NCBI RefSeq assembly: GCF_037126465.1
Contig: NC_088202.1
Span: 26,334,213 to 26,398,212, forward strand
Length of the DNA stretch: 64,000 nucleotides
Origin: Ornithodoros turicata
Taxonomy: Eukaryota > Arthropoda > Arachnida > Ixodida > Argasidae
Direction: 5' to 3'
Position numbers and translations under genes: made by a program. Positions 32,993-44,523 of this stretch are shown piece after piece; position 1 is the stretch's first letter; each line of letters begins with the position of its first letter. Under the pieces are notes generated by a model, which ran no database searches, was not told the DNA's origin, and was given only the letters and a program-made list of their open reading frames with translations.

Positions 32993-34192
32993 CAGGGTGT
33001 CGAACCGCAAAAATACGGGTTCGGTTCGGGTTCGGGTTGGCGTTGCTTGGATTTCGTTCCGGTTCAGTTCCGGTTCGGCCACGCCAAAAATAGAAGCGGT
33101 TCACAAACCGGTTCGCGAACGGGTTCAATGCTTCCACTTTATATCTACCATAAAACTGCTTTTATCGGGAAATACGTGGCTAATAGCTTACTGCTGTTGT
33201 CTTCATTAACGTTTTTAGTGGTCAGGTACTCCATTTAGAGAGAGAAAGGGGAAATCGATGAACACTTGTAGTGTCCACGCTAATGAAGCGGTGTAGTCCT
33301 GCTGCTTTCTGGTCCCCAAACCTCTTTTTTCACACGTACAGTGCAAGCGAGCTACACTCAAAGGAAGCCTAATAAGATGGACAACATTTTCCACAGGGGA
33401 CGGTAGCTGCCAGCAGACTACATTCGCAGAGTGAATCGTACTGAAGCATGTCGAAAATAAGTGTGCCAGCCTTGCTCACAGCTGTGTACCGTTAATCCAC
33501 AACACACAAACAATGTGTCATGACACAATTGCGCTTCCAGTAAGCAGAACTACATTTACTTCTCAAACCACTATCAATCAAACAGGCACCGTTCTGCGTA
33601 CGCTCCCTATCCAGTTCTCACGTTTCTGACTTGTTTAATTTTTACTGGCCACGTCTAAAGGGAAACATTGGGCGCTTCCTTAATCACATGTTCGTCCTAT
33701 AGAGCTACACAACTGGCCTACTCCATTCCTACTTCGTTCGTCCGCCTGGCTCCTCCTCTCTGAAGAGCAGACGCCGCAGCGCGTACGTGGGGCGCTAGCC
33801 GCGGCGCTCGTAAGGACAGCTGCGCTTCAAGGTGTTAAAAAAGACGCTGAAAGCATACTTACTATACGCCCTCGTGTGTCTGCTAGGTGAAAATTTGCGA
33901 AATCCATTATATGGATGATGGTGATGTGATAAAGGAAAAATAAAGGGATGTGAGTAAGTCGACCATGATATGGAGACCAATGGGTCCTCGTTCGGGGAGA
34001 GGCACTTGAACTCTCATGCTGACTTCTTTTATGTCCGAACCGCTTTGTTGGGAACCGGTTACCGCTATTATTGTTTTCGGTTCGACTTCGGTTCGGGTTC
34101 AACAGTGTCATGAAAGTTGCGGTTCTGGTTCGGTTCCGACAAAAATAGCGGTTCGGGTTCGGTTTTCGGTTTGGGTTCGGTTCGACACCCTG
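32993..34192. mobile_element. hAT element (inner), non-autonomous, 1200 bp with 8-bp TSD
   Basis: TSD GTCTTGAC at 32985-32992 and 34193-34200. Tips CAGGGTGTCGAACCG on both ends, then many copies of the hexamer-like GGTTCGG on both sides in inverted orientation (32996-33125 and 34020-34190). No transposase. It is a different family from its host, judged by tips and subterminal repeats. Confidence 0.9.
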
Positions 34193-34404
34193 GTCTTGAC
34201 AAATGCATTTATAATTATATTTAGATACGAATTTATGGTCGGGTATTTATTCTTCTAAATGCTTTATAAATACCCCCTAAATACAGAATGTACTGATTCA
34301 TATTTTAAAGTTGCCCTGCATTTGACCTCTCGGGAAGACGGGCGAGTTTGGGGCCGAGTTACGCCGTATTTGCGCTAGCATGCACATGTAACAAACCATT
34401 CTAG

Positions 34405-34470
34405 ATGGCGACAACAACAAGAATAAATCATGACGATGAGATGGTGTTTCACCGCGGTGGTGCGGTGCAC
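34405..34470. repeat. Dispersed tail repeat (CAACAAC...GATGAGATGGTGTTTCACC)
   Basis: ACAACAACAAGAATAAATCATGACGATGAGATGGTGTTTCACCGC resembles the tails at 11920, 24418 and 59505. It lies inside the outer hAT. Confidence 0.4.
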
Positions 34471-36436
34471 TTAGTTGGCGATCGAGTCTTTCACTGTTGC
34501 TGCAGATAACAGTCGCGAGAACCCGATTACCTTGCATCTTCGTCAAATTTAATACAAACATTTGTTCATCTGCACCTGTGGAGATGCTCTTATCCTTTGC
34601 GAATCTGATTGTACGGCCGAACAGAAGATGCCTAAAAGATGCGGTCTTCGAGAAACTTCTAATATTAAAATCGCGTTGATAATCTCACAAATTAATGATT
34701 TTTCCTTGCTGATTTGTTGTTATGATCATCGTTATTTCTGTAATTCTAGGTGACATCTTCCTCACAGTATTTATGGTAGTAGGTAAGGTATTTAAATAAT
34801 GTATTTATATTTTGTATTTAAATACTCATGTTGAAAAGTATTTATGAAGAGCATTTAAATACCCCTTTCAACAAAGTATTTTGTATTTATATTTCAATAC
34901 TAAAAATGTATTTATGCCCATCCCTGCTCTTGGTGTACCTGCAATTGTCTTCGCTAGAATCTGTCTAAGGGTACTGCACTTTCCTTCACGAAAAGATCAA
35001 ATGCACTGTTATGTAGTTACACTAGAGCCTCTACCCATCTTCGACCTGACGACGTTGTCGGGAGCCTTTGTCTACTTTTTCATTCCAAACTGATGTTCAC
35101 AGTACATATTTCTCACATTGTTAACAATGCCTTTCGCACCTTAGCCATGATTATACACAATGTACAAAAAAATGTTCACTTCTGCAAACGCTCCTTTATG
35201 CTTATGGAATGCTCTTGCATGTACTTAAGGGGTCTCTGACCAGAAGCTGGAGAGCCTTTTCCGCAGTGGCTACCGATAGAATACACAAAAGCAACTTCAT
35301 ATACGAAAATTCATGCCTCAACACCTCGTAGTTTTCGTAAACTCGAATTTTGAACATCGCGGTTCACGCCGACGCTGGCACACCTAGCGTCAAACCAAGA
35401 AAACGTACGCATATATAGAAAACTCATCTGGTCATCCCACTGGGATGACGTCAATCGCCCATGCAATCAGCGCGCAGAATGCCGTCACGTGATCGAGCAC
35501 TACAACAACAACTTTCAGCAAGAACCAACATTTTTACGCCGATATACTGTTGTCACAATGTCTGGAAATAAAAAATATGTATATACTTCGAAATCTACGA
35601 CCTGTTTTATAACTGCGATAATCCAATTAGCGACTTCCGTGGAGAGAGGAGCTACGAGGCTACGAGCTACGACGACTTCCGGGATCCAGTGAGCTATTTC
35701 ACTGCGTTAGCGTAGTGTGTGTAATTCAAAGTTTTCTTTATTTCTATCTTTTGGAACAACGACCAATTTATCGAGGTACAGCCCTTACTTCATTTGACGT
35801 GCCTCAGTTGTGTCATCAAAGCGAGATTTCTCGGCGGGCATTCAGTTCCATACTGCGCGTTCAACCGCAGCGGCAGGATAATACCGCGGCGGATTTTGCC
35901 AATCGTATTTGAAGAATGCAGACTATGAGACGGACCCCTCAGTTTGAGTACAAAGAACCACCGCCTACAGCAGTCCGCAGTGCTTTCCTTGAATCGATAG
36001 TCCAAGACTGTTACATCTGGACATGACGAGGTTAGTGTCTTCTGTATAATTTATACAGTGATTACTCTCCTTGTGAGAATTACGTTGTGGCATGCAGATG
36101 TTAGGAGACCATTTACGCAACAAAGAAAAATACGGATTAAAGCAAATTGAAGTTTACGCACTAAATCAAAAGATTACTGTACAGTTCTGAGTGTTGTTGA
36201 ATGCAGCCATGCGAATGCAGTAAGCAACATTCACAGTACGTAAAATGAAGCTGTGTATTCAGCATCTAGATGTAACATTATAATTGTCACAGCAGTGTGC
36301 ACCAATGTAGTTCATGATTTCCTTGGACAAGATGTGGAACCAAATGTTGGAAATACAAGGCAGGGATCAGGTACAAGTTTTCTTCTATTTGTTTTCCTTA
36401 TAATATGCAGCATACTGCACATAGTAAAGAAGGGTT

Positions 36437-36545
36437 CTGGATTCTAAACCAACGCAGTTGAAATCCTTAGTTTACCCCAAGCTGTACTATTGTTGTCTAA
36501 TCTGGGGAAACACCACAGAGGGCAACTACGATAAAATTGCAGTGC
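36437..36545 (+). pseudogene. Short LINE RT C-terminal fragment
   Basis: One frame reads LKSLVYPKLYYCCLIWGNTT, the conserved SLVYPKLxYCxxIWG segment at the end of LINE reverse transcriptases. It ends at an A-run, 36547-36556. Confidence 0.6.
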
Positions 36546-37782
36546 ACAAAAAAAAAAGAAAGAAAGAATTCCTGGTATACGACAACCATGTCTACAGGTT
36601 GTCTACAGGTGCAACGTGCTGGACCCTCGTTGCAAAGAGGCCCAGCAGGGGTGCCACTACAATCCATCCATCCAGCCCCTCAGCTTCTTCAAGACATGCA
36701 AAATACAGTAGACAAAGCGTTCACTTGGAAATCAGACATTTACACAAAATTGCCTTGCAAATTCAGGATCTTTTAGCGCCATCCCAAACACTTGCCATTA
36801 CGGTATGAAATCTATCACTGTACCACCTTACAAGGTTCCACTGCTACGGACCAACTACAGAAATCAGCAGAAACTGTTCCTCTTCCGAACAATTTTTTTC
36901 AGCTGATTGGAAATGGCCTTCCTGTGTCCAGTTTCAAAACAGGGTTACACAAACTTGTTGAAGTGTTATTAGAGACAGTCCACTCTGTTATGTTTTTTTG
37001 TGTGTGTGTGTGTGAAAATGTGGACAGCTCGGTGCAATTGTGTATTTTATTTATGTGGTTGTGATTTGCAGTATGCTCGTAGTAGTAATATCTCAGTTAT
37101 CGCATTTATATGGCTTTTTTAACAATGTTAGGGCGATGACTTCATGGAAGTGGAAGGAACAGGAGAGGAAGACATCTGGCAATGGTCATGACAGTTGTCC
37201 GTCAGGTACGGGACCAATTTCTTTTATAAATGTGGTATATAGCGTGAAGTTGTTAATAACCAAAAGTTTTTTGTTCCCTTTAAAGGAATCTACAGGTGGT
37301 GAGCACGCGTAAGGAATTGACATATCTCAATACAACTTAGACCTGCCTGTTGCACATGAGGTGTGTGACTCCACTTACACACACAAGCTTCTGCAGGTTC
37401 GATGCATGTATATTTTGAAACATGAAAGACAGAGTGCTAAAAATATATCTGAGGTGAAAAATTGAGCAGTTCACTGCAGTAATTCTATCGATTTATTTTC
37501 AGCATTTTGGGAAAAATATAGTGATGGCAAGATTACCTGTGCTGTACTGCCAGACCATCTGCAGTTGGAGTTCCATGTCCCAGTTATTATATATAATATC
37601 TGTTTGAGGTTATTACATATTTATTATGCAAGTTTTGTGCCTGTGAGTTCCTGTAAATGTGCTCTGCGGTGATCATACTGGACAGAGAGCTATGCCTGTA
37701 TAATAACAGTGACTAATGTTCTCCTGCCCATAAACCTATTCCTAGGGTACATCTGCACTCTTGGAAGCCACTGGAGAGGCAT
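36546..37782. other. Unassigned sequence within the TTAA candidate
   Basis: No confident gene. A (TG)n-like run is at about 37001-37013. Confidence 0.35.
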
Positions 37783-37860
37783 GTTAGCTTAGCTGAATTG
37801 GTAAGGGCCCTGGATCGGTAATACAGAAGATGTGGGTTCAAGTCCTACTACTAGCTAACC
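37783..37860 (+). ncRNA. tRNA-like module (SINE head or pseudo-tRNA)
   Basis: GTTAGCT at the start pairs exactly with AGCTAAC at the end. A D-arm-like GCTGAATTGGTAAGGGC, a 5-bp anticodon-type stem with one mismatch around loop TCGGTAA, and a T-arm GTGGG-TTCAAGT-CCTAC follow. The 3' acceptor strand is displaced by three bases from the T-arm and U33 is missing, so it is not a functional tRNA. The following CTTTCCAGTGACT recurs at 48187, indicating a dispersed tRNA-derived SINE; tick Ruka-type SINEs are a possible relative. Confidence 0.55.
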
Positions 37861-37889
37861 TTTCCAGTGACTGCCTTCTTTCATCATTC

Positions 37890-38385
37890 ATTTCTTAGGC
37901 ACTTGATGCTTTGTATGTATTTGCCTTTTCTATGTGTTCCAGTCTCAGAACATCAACTGCCATGTTCAAAAGAAGTGGAATATGCCTCTGCAATCTGGAA
38001 CCCATCCCAACATCTCTTAATCGACAAAGTAGAATTTGTACAGAACCGCACGGTTTGCTGCTCGTGATTATCATCCTGTTTCCAGCGTCTCAGCCATTAA
38101 AGCCAAACTCTTTCTTACTCCTTTGATTACCAGATGAAAGGTATCAGGCCTGGCATTCTTTCATAAGTTGTATTACAGTCACACTCCTCCCCACCCCACT
38201 TACTGTGAATATCCTCACAAGTTACTTCCAAGACTTGATGACTCGCACAAAGTACTTGCTCCACCTACACAAACAAAAAAATTCCTCTACTCTCCGCACC
38301 AGCTGATGGTGTCAAACACCTGCCCACATAGCATCAGAACAAAATGTATCGTCATTTATTTCCAAGTGCTATGATCGTTTTCAGA
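37890..38385 (+). pseudogene. LINE-F 3' coding remnant (RT C-terminal region)
   Basis: EYASAIWNPSQHLLIDKVEFVQNR is the conserved tail of CR1/L2-type reverse transcriptases; after a frame change, HPVSSVSAIKAK and FFHKLYYSHT continue the same domain. At least two frame changes and a stop occur. It follows the tRNA-like module by about 30 bases. Confidence 0.7.
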
Positions 38386-38892
38386 TCGAATGAATTCCTT
38401 TGTGGTGAGTGAACGAATTTTGTTTGCATCATTTTGGTATTTGTCTTTTTTGGATAAAAAACCTCCCGCATTTATGTAAGTCCCTTCACAAGGGTCTTTA
38501 AGTAAACAAATGAAATGAAGAACTTCGTGATACTTTCATAGTTGGAGCATTTTAATGCATATTTTAAAACAGTGGCTGCTAAAAATGTGTCAGACACCGT
38601 TACAAAGGCTGCCGTCTGTATCAGGTGAATCATGATTTTTCCCAGAAGCCCAATAATGTATAACGCTGCATCACATATGCTATTTTGGAGCAATCTCTGC
38701 AGACATATTATGAAGATATTATCTGAGTGCCACAATAAACTATATGAACCACATTTCATGTTACATCATCTTCGACTAAAACATGCCTATTTGAGTATTT
38801 GAGCAGCCCAAGATACAAATCTTGGTTCCTCAAGGTCTACATCCTACTCGAACTGGGTGTGCACTTTGCACACAAAAGGAAAATTGCGAATA
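38386..38892. other. Unassigned sequence
   Basis: No recognised gene or repeat. Confidence 0.35.
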
Positions 38893-38945
38893 AAAAAATG
38901 GCTAGGAAGCAAGCGAACTGGGGTTTTACATCATGCATGGAAGAT
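38893..38945 (+). repeat. Hairpin retroposon family, short copy lacking the hairpin
   Basis: AAAAAAATGGCTAGGAAGCAAGCGAACTGG followed at once by GGTTTTACATCATGCATGG. Relative to 26129-26327 the head and the outermost arm remain while the hairpin core is gone. Confidence 0.55.
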
Positions 38946-41900
38946 TGAGGTTTTCGATAGTCAACTTGTGTAGTGAGCACTTCTGGAGGACAGAGCACGA
39001 ACCGAGGTCACACACAGGGTAACCTGCATAACAGTGTGATTTACTTCCACATAACGATCATTAAAATACTTGAGGTGCTTAAACAATACTATTTGGGTGC
39101 TATCAGACAGTAAGAGTTCGAACAACACTTACGACATATTGACTGAATGGGTGGACAAAAGGATGCGTCAGAACAGGATTGGATTTGTGTCTGTGGTGGA
39201 ATTGAGAGCCCAATGTAATTCCTACCAGGCGGAGCAGGCTGATGAGATGGTGCTTTGTGTCAGGGGTCAGCACAGTGGTTTATCCAGAATCCCAAGCATG
39301 GAGGAGTGTTGAAAATAGTTCGGGGGGAGAGGGGATCATTATTATAGTTGCATCATTACCGACATGTGTCTACAGCTGAAATTGCAAGGGCACCCCCTGT
39401 AGGGGGTACTTCCACCTAGTATCTTGGGTATTTAAAGCATGTAGTAGTTACTATGGGAAAGGCTTTGCGTATCCTGTTCACCGCGCAGACTGGTATAACG
39501 ATTCTCTTGTTTTTTTTTTCAAGTCTGTGCAACATCCATCTCACGAACTGTTGGTATGTAGTGTACGTATCTATTTCCTGTATCAGACACGCAAGCTTTG
39601 GACAAAGCTAAAGCTAGTAGGACGCCGAGTATTAATTCAGCTGCACTCTTTCTGAATAAGTGACGAACAATAACGAAAAGTTCAGAAAAACTATTTTGTA
39701 TTCAAACCAACCAGCATGATTGTGCACGGGACACGTACGCTTCTTGTGAATATGAGCGCTAGGTTCGTGCTGCCCTCGAAGTTCTAAATATGCTACTTTA
39801 GGAGCAGCTCCTTGCAACATAAGCACTCGACTTCTTTCGGCATTATTATGCAATGAACCACTCCGGCCCCTTTACACGGCGCCGTCAAACATGAAATTTA
39901 CACAAACTGTTCATGTGCTTCATCGTGATGGATGCTGAAAGCTCATCTAACAGTCTGTCGTTGGAACTTCCTCTTCATGCTGAAGTCGATTCGCGGCTCA
40001 ACATTTCAAAAGCAAGGCCTCCAAACTCTGCTGCACGTAGCAGGTGCCTCTCAGGTAGCTGAAAAGCTGACTTCTCGACTCCGCTGCGCTTCCGCGTCCA
40101 TATTGAAAAAGCACCCAGCAATACGGAGGTTGCGGAAACCGCCCGAACTTCCGGTATGGACTTTCCACCAATAAACGTCGCGGGCGTTTGACGTCATACA
40201 CATGGGAAAACCACTGCATAATAGCTAGAGTTTTGCGCTGATCGCACGAGTTGACGGCAGAAATCGAAACCGCTTTTCGGCTCCTTGTTTGGAATAGTTG
40301 GCGGCTCCGCAGAGACGAAACGTTTCAGTTGTAACTTGGAGGCACCATGTAGGTTCGTTATCCATACAAACAAAGACATTGACCAGGTTCTGGTCAGAGA
40401 CCCTTTAACAATCACCGCCTTAAAACTAAAGTTGTTATGTACTACCGAAGCTTCAGTTTGAAGGAATCAGCCGTCTGGAATCTTGTAACGTTACGAATGC
40501 TCCATTACTTGAAATTCTGTAGCAGAATTTTATACATGTCCTATAGGGCCGCGGGACACCTAAAAGAGTCTGCTTGCTCCGTCGGGACAGCGCCACGATC
40601 GGCGGTCTTGGGAGTATCCGACGTGATACTATGCCGCGCGTTCTACGCACTCTCAAGTGGAACCGTACGTTTGCGTGGCGACCGCCGTAATTAGGAGGGC
40701 TGATTCTCAAAATGCGAGTAATGTGGAACCTCCCAGGGGCGCGAATCGAGAGAAGGGAGACAAACTGCACTGGAGCAACCACCATATTTATAATGTATCT
40801 AACAAGGATCAACGAGACACAGCCACTCGCGTCTATCGCGTCATAACACCTGTAAGTGATACGTCGAGAGCATGGTTATTTGATGCCTCAAAAATCCTAG
40901 CCTACTGGCAAAGACTAGGCACACTTCTCTGACTCCGGCACCAGGTACATCATGCTTTTCACTGAATCTCGTATTCCTTTCGTCTGTTTCGCACACCACT
41001 GCGCAGGTAGCGTCGTCACTGAAATCTACATCGTGCGTCCGTTTTACCCATGCTAATAAGCACGTGTGGTTACAGCATATTGTCTGAACATGTGCTGCAG
41101 TTTTTCTGATATCCTCACAAACAATAACGCTAAAAAGAGATCAAGGAACAAATTATGTACTGTATATGTGTGTTTGCTGCTATAGCTGTAGACTTGCGGC
41201 ACGACGGTTGTGAAATGGTCGCTGCGTAAATACTAAACTTTTTGGACGGTGTAGAACTTCCGTTCTCACTGTGATGATCGCCAGCCAAATTACCAGGAGC
41301 AATATCGCCGCTGGGCTCTGGCGACGAAACACTCCACTCATTCTTTCCGAATCAAGCTGCCGTGTGGTCGGTTCATGTGATAGTGATACAGTATCCAGCA
41401 GCGTTTTACGGTCGCGGAAGGGACAGCTTCAAATCAATGATCATTTTGCAGGTCGTCATTCAGTGTCACCGAAACTAGAACGAAAGAAATATAATATATG
41501 CATAGCTGTGAGCTGCGAGTCTAGTGCCCTCGGTGGTATCGGAAGCATAAAAATCACTAGACTGACACCGACCGAACGAGTTCTTCCCTAGTGAAGAGTT
41601 CTTTTAGGTATGCGTTACGCGATGCACAGTTAGCGATGCAACAGCGGTAGTGTGGCAAAAAAGACGCTCGCACTTCACATGTAAACAAAGGTGGCTACAC
41701 TACGGGGATCACGCAGTGTACCTTCTCCGGAGGCCGCAGCGCTGCGCCACAAGTTTGTCGCACACTCCGAATATGACAGACACATTCGTTCAACGTCTCA
41801 CTATAATACGAGAACGTATTAAGAGAACTTGGCGTCGGCAACATGTCCCTGAGCTTCTAAGAGGGACAAAAGGCAAAATACAAAACGAACAGCACAAGAC

Positions 41901-43048
41901 AAGGCTCAAACCAGCAGCTTAAGTTTTAATATAGCAGGTGCAAATATGTAACATGAAGACAAGAGGTAGGGGAAGGGGAACGCCGCTTTGCCGTCTCTAA
42001 AGAAGCGAATATGATGCCTGATATCTGATCCATTCAAGCGCCGAGTAAAACAAAGCAGAGAGGAGACCGTTGTGACCGATGAGGATGATGAGGATGATGT
42101 GATTATGCCTCATGGGTTTGTTATCCACGACCGAAAAGTTTAACGAGCAAGGAGGGGAAGGAAAAAAACGAAGAAAGTGAAGTAGTCTATGTGGTGCTGC
42201 CTAGATTATAGAGGCAAGGGGGCGATAACTATGGACGGAATACTAATAGGGTGTTAGCAACATGGGGCAAGCAAACGGAGCATGGCCTGGCAGCATAAGA
42301 ATTGTCCTTGGTCCTAGGACATAACAGAAGCCTATTATAGGTCAGATGCAAAATGTGGTCGGCAACACTGTGGGAACCTTGGGAATTCGAGCACCACTGT
42401 GCAGTTGCCGCCATTGCGGACGAGTGGTGTAATCAAGTCGCTTCACTCACAACCCAACGCAGTGGTGCGAGCAGTTTTAATGTCGCGACGGCGTGTCCAC
42501 TACGTTTGCGACCATTGCAGAATATTGTTCCAATAACGGTATATAGACCAGGGACCTTTCCGTCATACCGACGTTGCCCAACAAAAGCATCCGAGACTTC
42601 TATGTCCGCAGATCGGGCACCGAGAGGAGTTTCGATCGTAGATACAACTTTCACGTGGGAGCGTAAGTCGACCTCAGTTCACTGAAGATGAACACTTGTC
42701 AAAGAAGGTACAGTAGCTCATATTACTTTTTCCTGTCTTATGCTGCGTAAGCCTCTGTTTGAAGCGTTCTTGGCTGCGCTAAGTAGATATTTACAACACC
42801 TCATTTCGTATGAAAAAGTCTCCTGCTTGCAATCACTTTTATGTAGCAGAGCACGTCTAATGAGGAGGACGGGAATCATAAACCTAAGGCTCTTTATTGT
42901 CCTCTGCTTTGTTAATGCTAGCAAATATTTCACCGCACATTATTGTTTGCAGCTCACTTTAATTAAAGATTGTAACTGATTTCATGCATCGGGTTGTCTT
43001 CGTCAAGGCGACGTGCTTCTTAGACTGCACCGCCGTACAGCATCATAA
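38946..43048. other. Unassigned, with (GATGAG)n at 42079-42104
   Basis: No recognised protein. A CCCCCTGTAGGGGG hairpin at about 39393-39406, and CRE-like TGACGTCA with a CCAAT-type box near 40160-40195 (plus-strand CCACCAATAAACG) could be promoter DNA; no gene is attached. The right end of the TTAA candidate is at 40404. Confidence 0.35.
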
Positions 43049-43658
43049 TTGGACAAGGAAAATGGGATCATTGATAGGATCTGTGACTGGCCTGTTGGGA
43101 AAGTGGCATGCAATCACCTTGTAGCGGTACAGACAACACTATTGCTCCTGCAGTCAAAGGGGCTTTCAGAGGCACGGAGCCAACTTTCATGTACAGATTT
43201 ACCACAACAGTGGGGGGTTACTCGTGGCAAAAAGATAACAAGCACGTCCATTCCATCCGTCGATTGGAGGAAGGTGAAAGAGAGTGGTGCAGTCGTCCCA
43301 AAAGCCGTGTGCGGGAGCGTCAAGGGAGCGGAGTGTGCACCCTATACACGAGCAGGAACACGAAAATACACAGCGAAGCCTTGCAACTGACTTGCTGTCA
43401 ATTGACCCTGAAAATCAGTTTCCAAAGGCCCTTCTAATGACACCTGCACATGAGCGCACAAAAACGAGATTTGTCTCGGCATCAGTCCTGTCGCCCGTGA
43501 GCTACCAGCAGTCAAGTTTGCCACACAATTTTGATGCACTAGTGTGTGGTATCTCCCCTGCTTGCCAAACCACAACGACCATCCGTCCCATTAAATTTCT
43601 TGAAGCTGCCAAAGCTTGGGACCCTCCACTCTGCCTTAGGGAAAGCGTTGTTGTGCAG

Positions 43659-43775
43659 GTAACTTTAATATTTCATAGCCTCAAGCAAATTGGCACATGA
43701 CGCATTAATTTCTCCAGAATACTTGCATGTTTCACAATTATTTATTACAAACATTGGATATTGTCTGTGCTCCAG
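43659..43775 (+). other. Putative intron 1 of the nuclease ORF (117 bp)
   Basis: CAG/GTAACT donor and CTGTGCTCCAG acceptor. Both exon edges are in phase 0 and the nuclease homology continues across the join. Confidence 0.65.
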
Positions 43776-43978
43776 AAGCTACCGAAAACACATGAAGCAG
43801 CAGGGGCTCTCGAAAAAGACACCCGGCAACAGTCAAAAAGCTCGATGTGGCACCTCGAGAGGAAGCACCATGTGACATCTTCGCAGTTTGTTGTTGTCTA
43901 GAAGCGGAGAGAGTGGACCCTGAAAGGGCTCCACAACTCCACAAGTCAGAAGGACCTGTCCAGAGTACCTGCAATCAA

Positions 43979-44135
43979 GTAATGATTTATTTGTTTATAA
44001 TTTGCCTTTTTATTTTTGCTACTTCGAAATAATGTACATAACCTCAAAGTACTTTCATAAGTTGCTCACTGCGCTGGTAGAAATAAGATTTGCCCATACA
44101 GCTGACACCCACCTGAATTTATACATGTTTTGCAG
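43979..44135 (+). other. Putative intron 2 of the nuclease ORF (157 bp)
   Basis: GTAATG donor and a pyrimidine-rich TGTTTTGCAG acceptor separate two homologous blocks. The exon phases do not match, so either a small indel is present or the donor is elsewhere. Confidence 0.5.
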
Positions 44136-44523
44136 AATCTGTCTGGAATTTCTAATGAACCCATAGCCGCACAACCGTACGAAGAAGTGCTACACGAGAT
44201 GGGCCACAATGCTGTGGTCAGTGACTGTGGACTCCTCGTCAACCCCTGCTTTCCATGGCTTGAGGAATCACCAGACCGTGTCGTATACGATCCAGTTGAG
44301 GGCTCCAATGGTGTGGTAGAGACTAAGTGTCCGTAATCGCTACGTGATCACCAGGGTGGTGACCTCGCAGGGTTAGAGGGCTACTTTCAGTTGGCTGGGC
44401 AGATGGGTGTCCCAGGTATGAGTTGGGGTGACTTTGTTGTTTATGGAAGATACTTTATTCTTATACACAGGGTGAGGTTTAATCCCAGCGAGTGGGAAGG
44501 CATTAGAGAAGTGCTTGACAATA

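Larger units (their letters stand above)
32802..34926. mobile_element. hAT element (outer), non-autonomous, 2125 bp with 8-bp TSD
   Basis: TSD CTCTTGGT at 32794-32801 and 34927-34934. Tips CAGGGACGGGCA and, inverted, CAGGGATGGGCA, followed on both sides by TATTTAAATAC-rich subterminal repeats. An 8-bp duplication and CAGGG tips are hAT hallmarks. No transposase ORF remains. It contains the inner hAT at 32993-34192. Confidence 0.88.
32268..35228 (+). pseudogene. LINE-E RT remnant, interrupted by nested hAT elements
   Basis: RT pieces in several frames: a degraded NYRPISLL-type block and FRFSKLFEKVIFRKM (about 32285-32350), QHGFVTGQSV, HVVSERLCNQQQLDAIL, SSYLSNKKNVVRI (about 32550-32600), and the catalytic site as QYADGF (about 32712-32730; second Asp is Gly). 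The hAT insertion lies at 32802-34926; after it FHSKLMFTVHISHIVNNAFRTL (35078-35145) is the RT thumb region, continuing to about 35228. Frameshifts and stops throughout. Confidence 0.75.
35229..40404. mobile_element. Candidate TTAA-flanked DNA element with 22-bp TIRs
   Basis: The left tip GGGGTCTCTGACCAGAAGCTGG and right tip (inverted) AGGGTCTCTGACCAGAACCTGG differ at two positions, and TTAA flanks each (35225-35228 and 40405-40408). TTAA targets are typical of piggyBac and Kolobok superfamilies. The interior holds unrelated repeats and no recognised transposase, so it may be a non-autonomous element enlarged by later insertions, or two independent MITE ends. Confidence 0.45.

Noticed and set aside
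36537..36808. Possible FLYWCH-like zinc finger (YDNHVYRLS... W)
   Set aside because: Cys/His spacing does not fit and the frame is short; resemblance is too weak.
39070..39312. 80-aa frame beginning WVLSDSKSS, reminiscent of a LINE RNase H motif
   Set aside because: Only one short motif fits; nothing downstream resembles RNase H.
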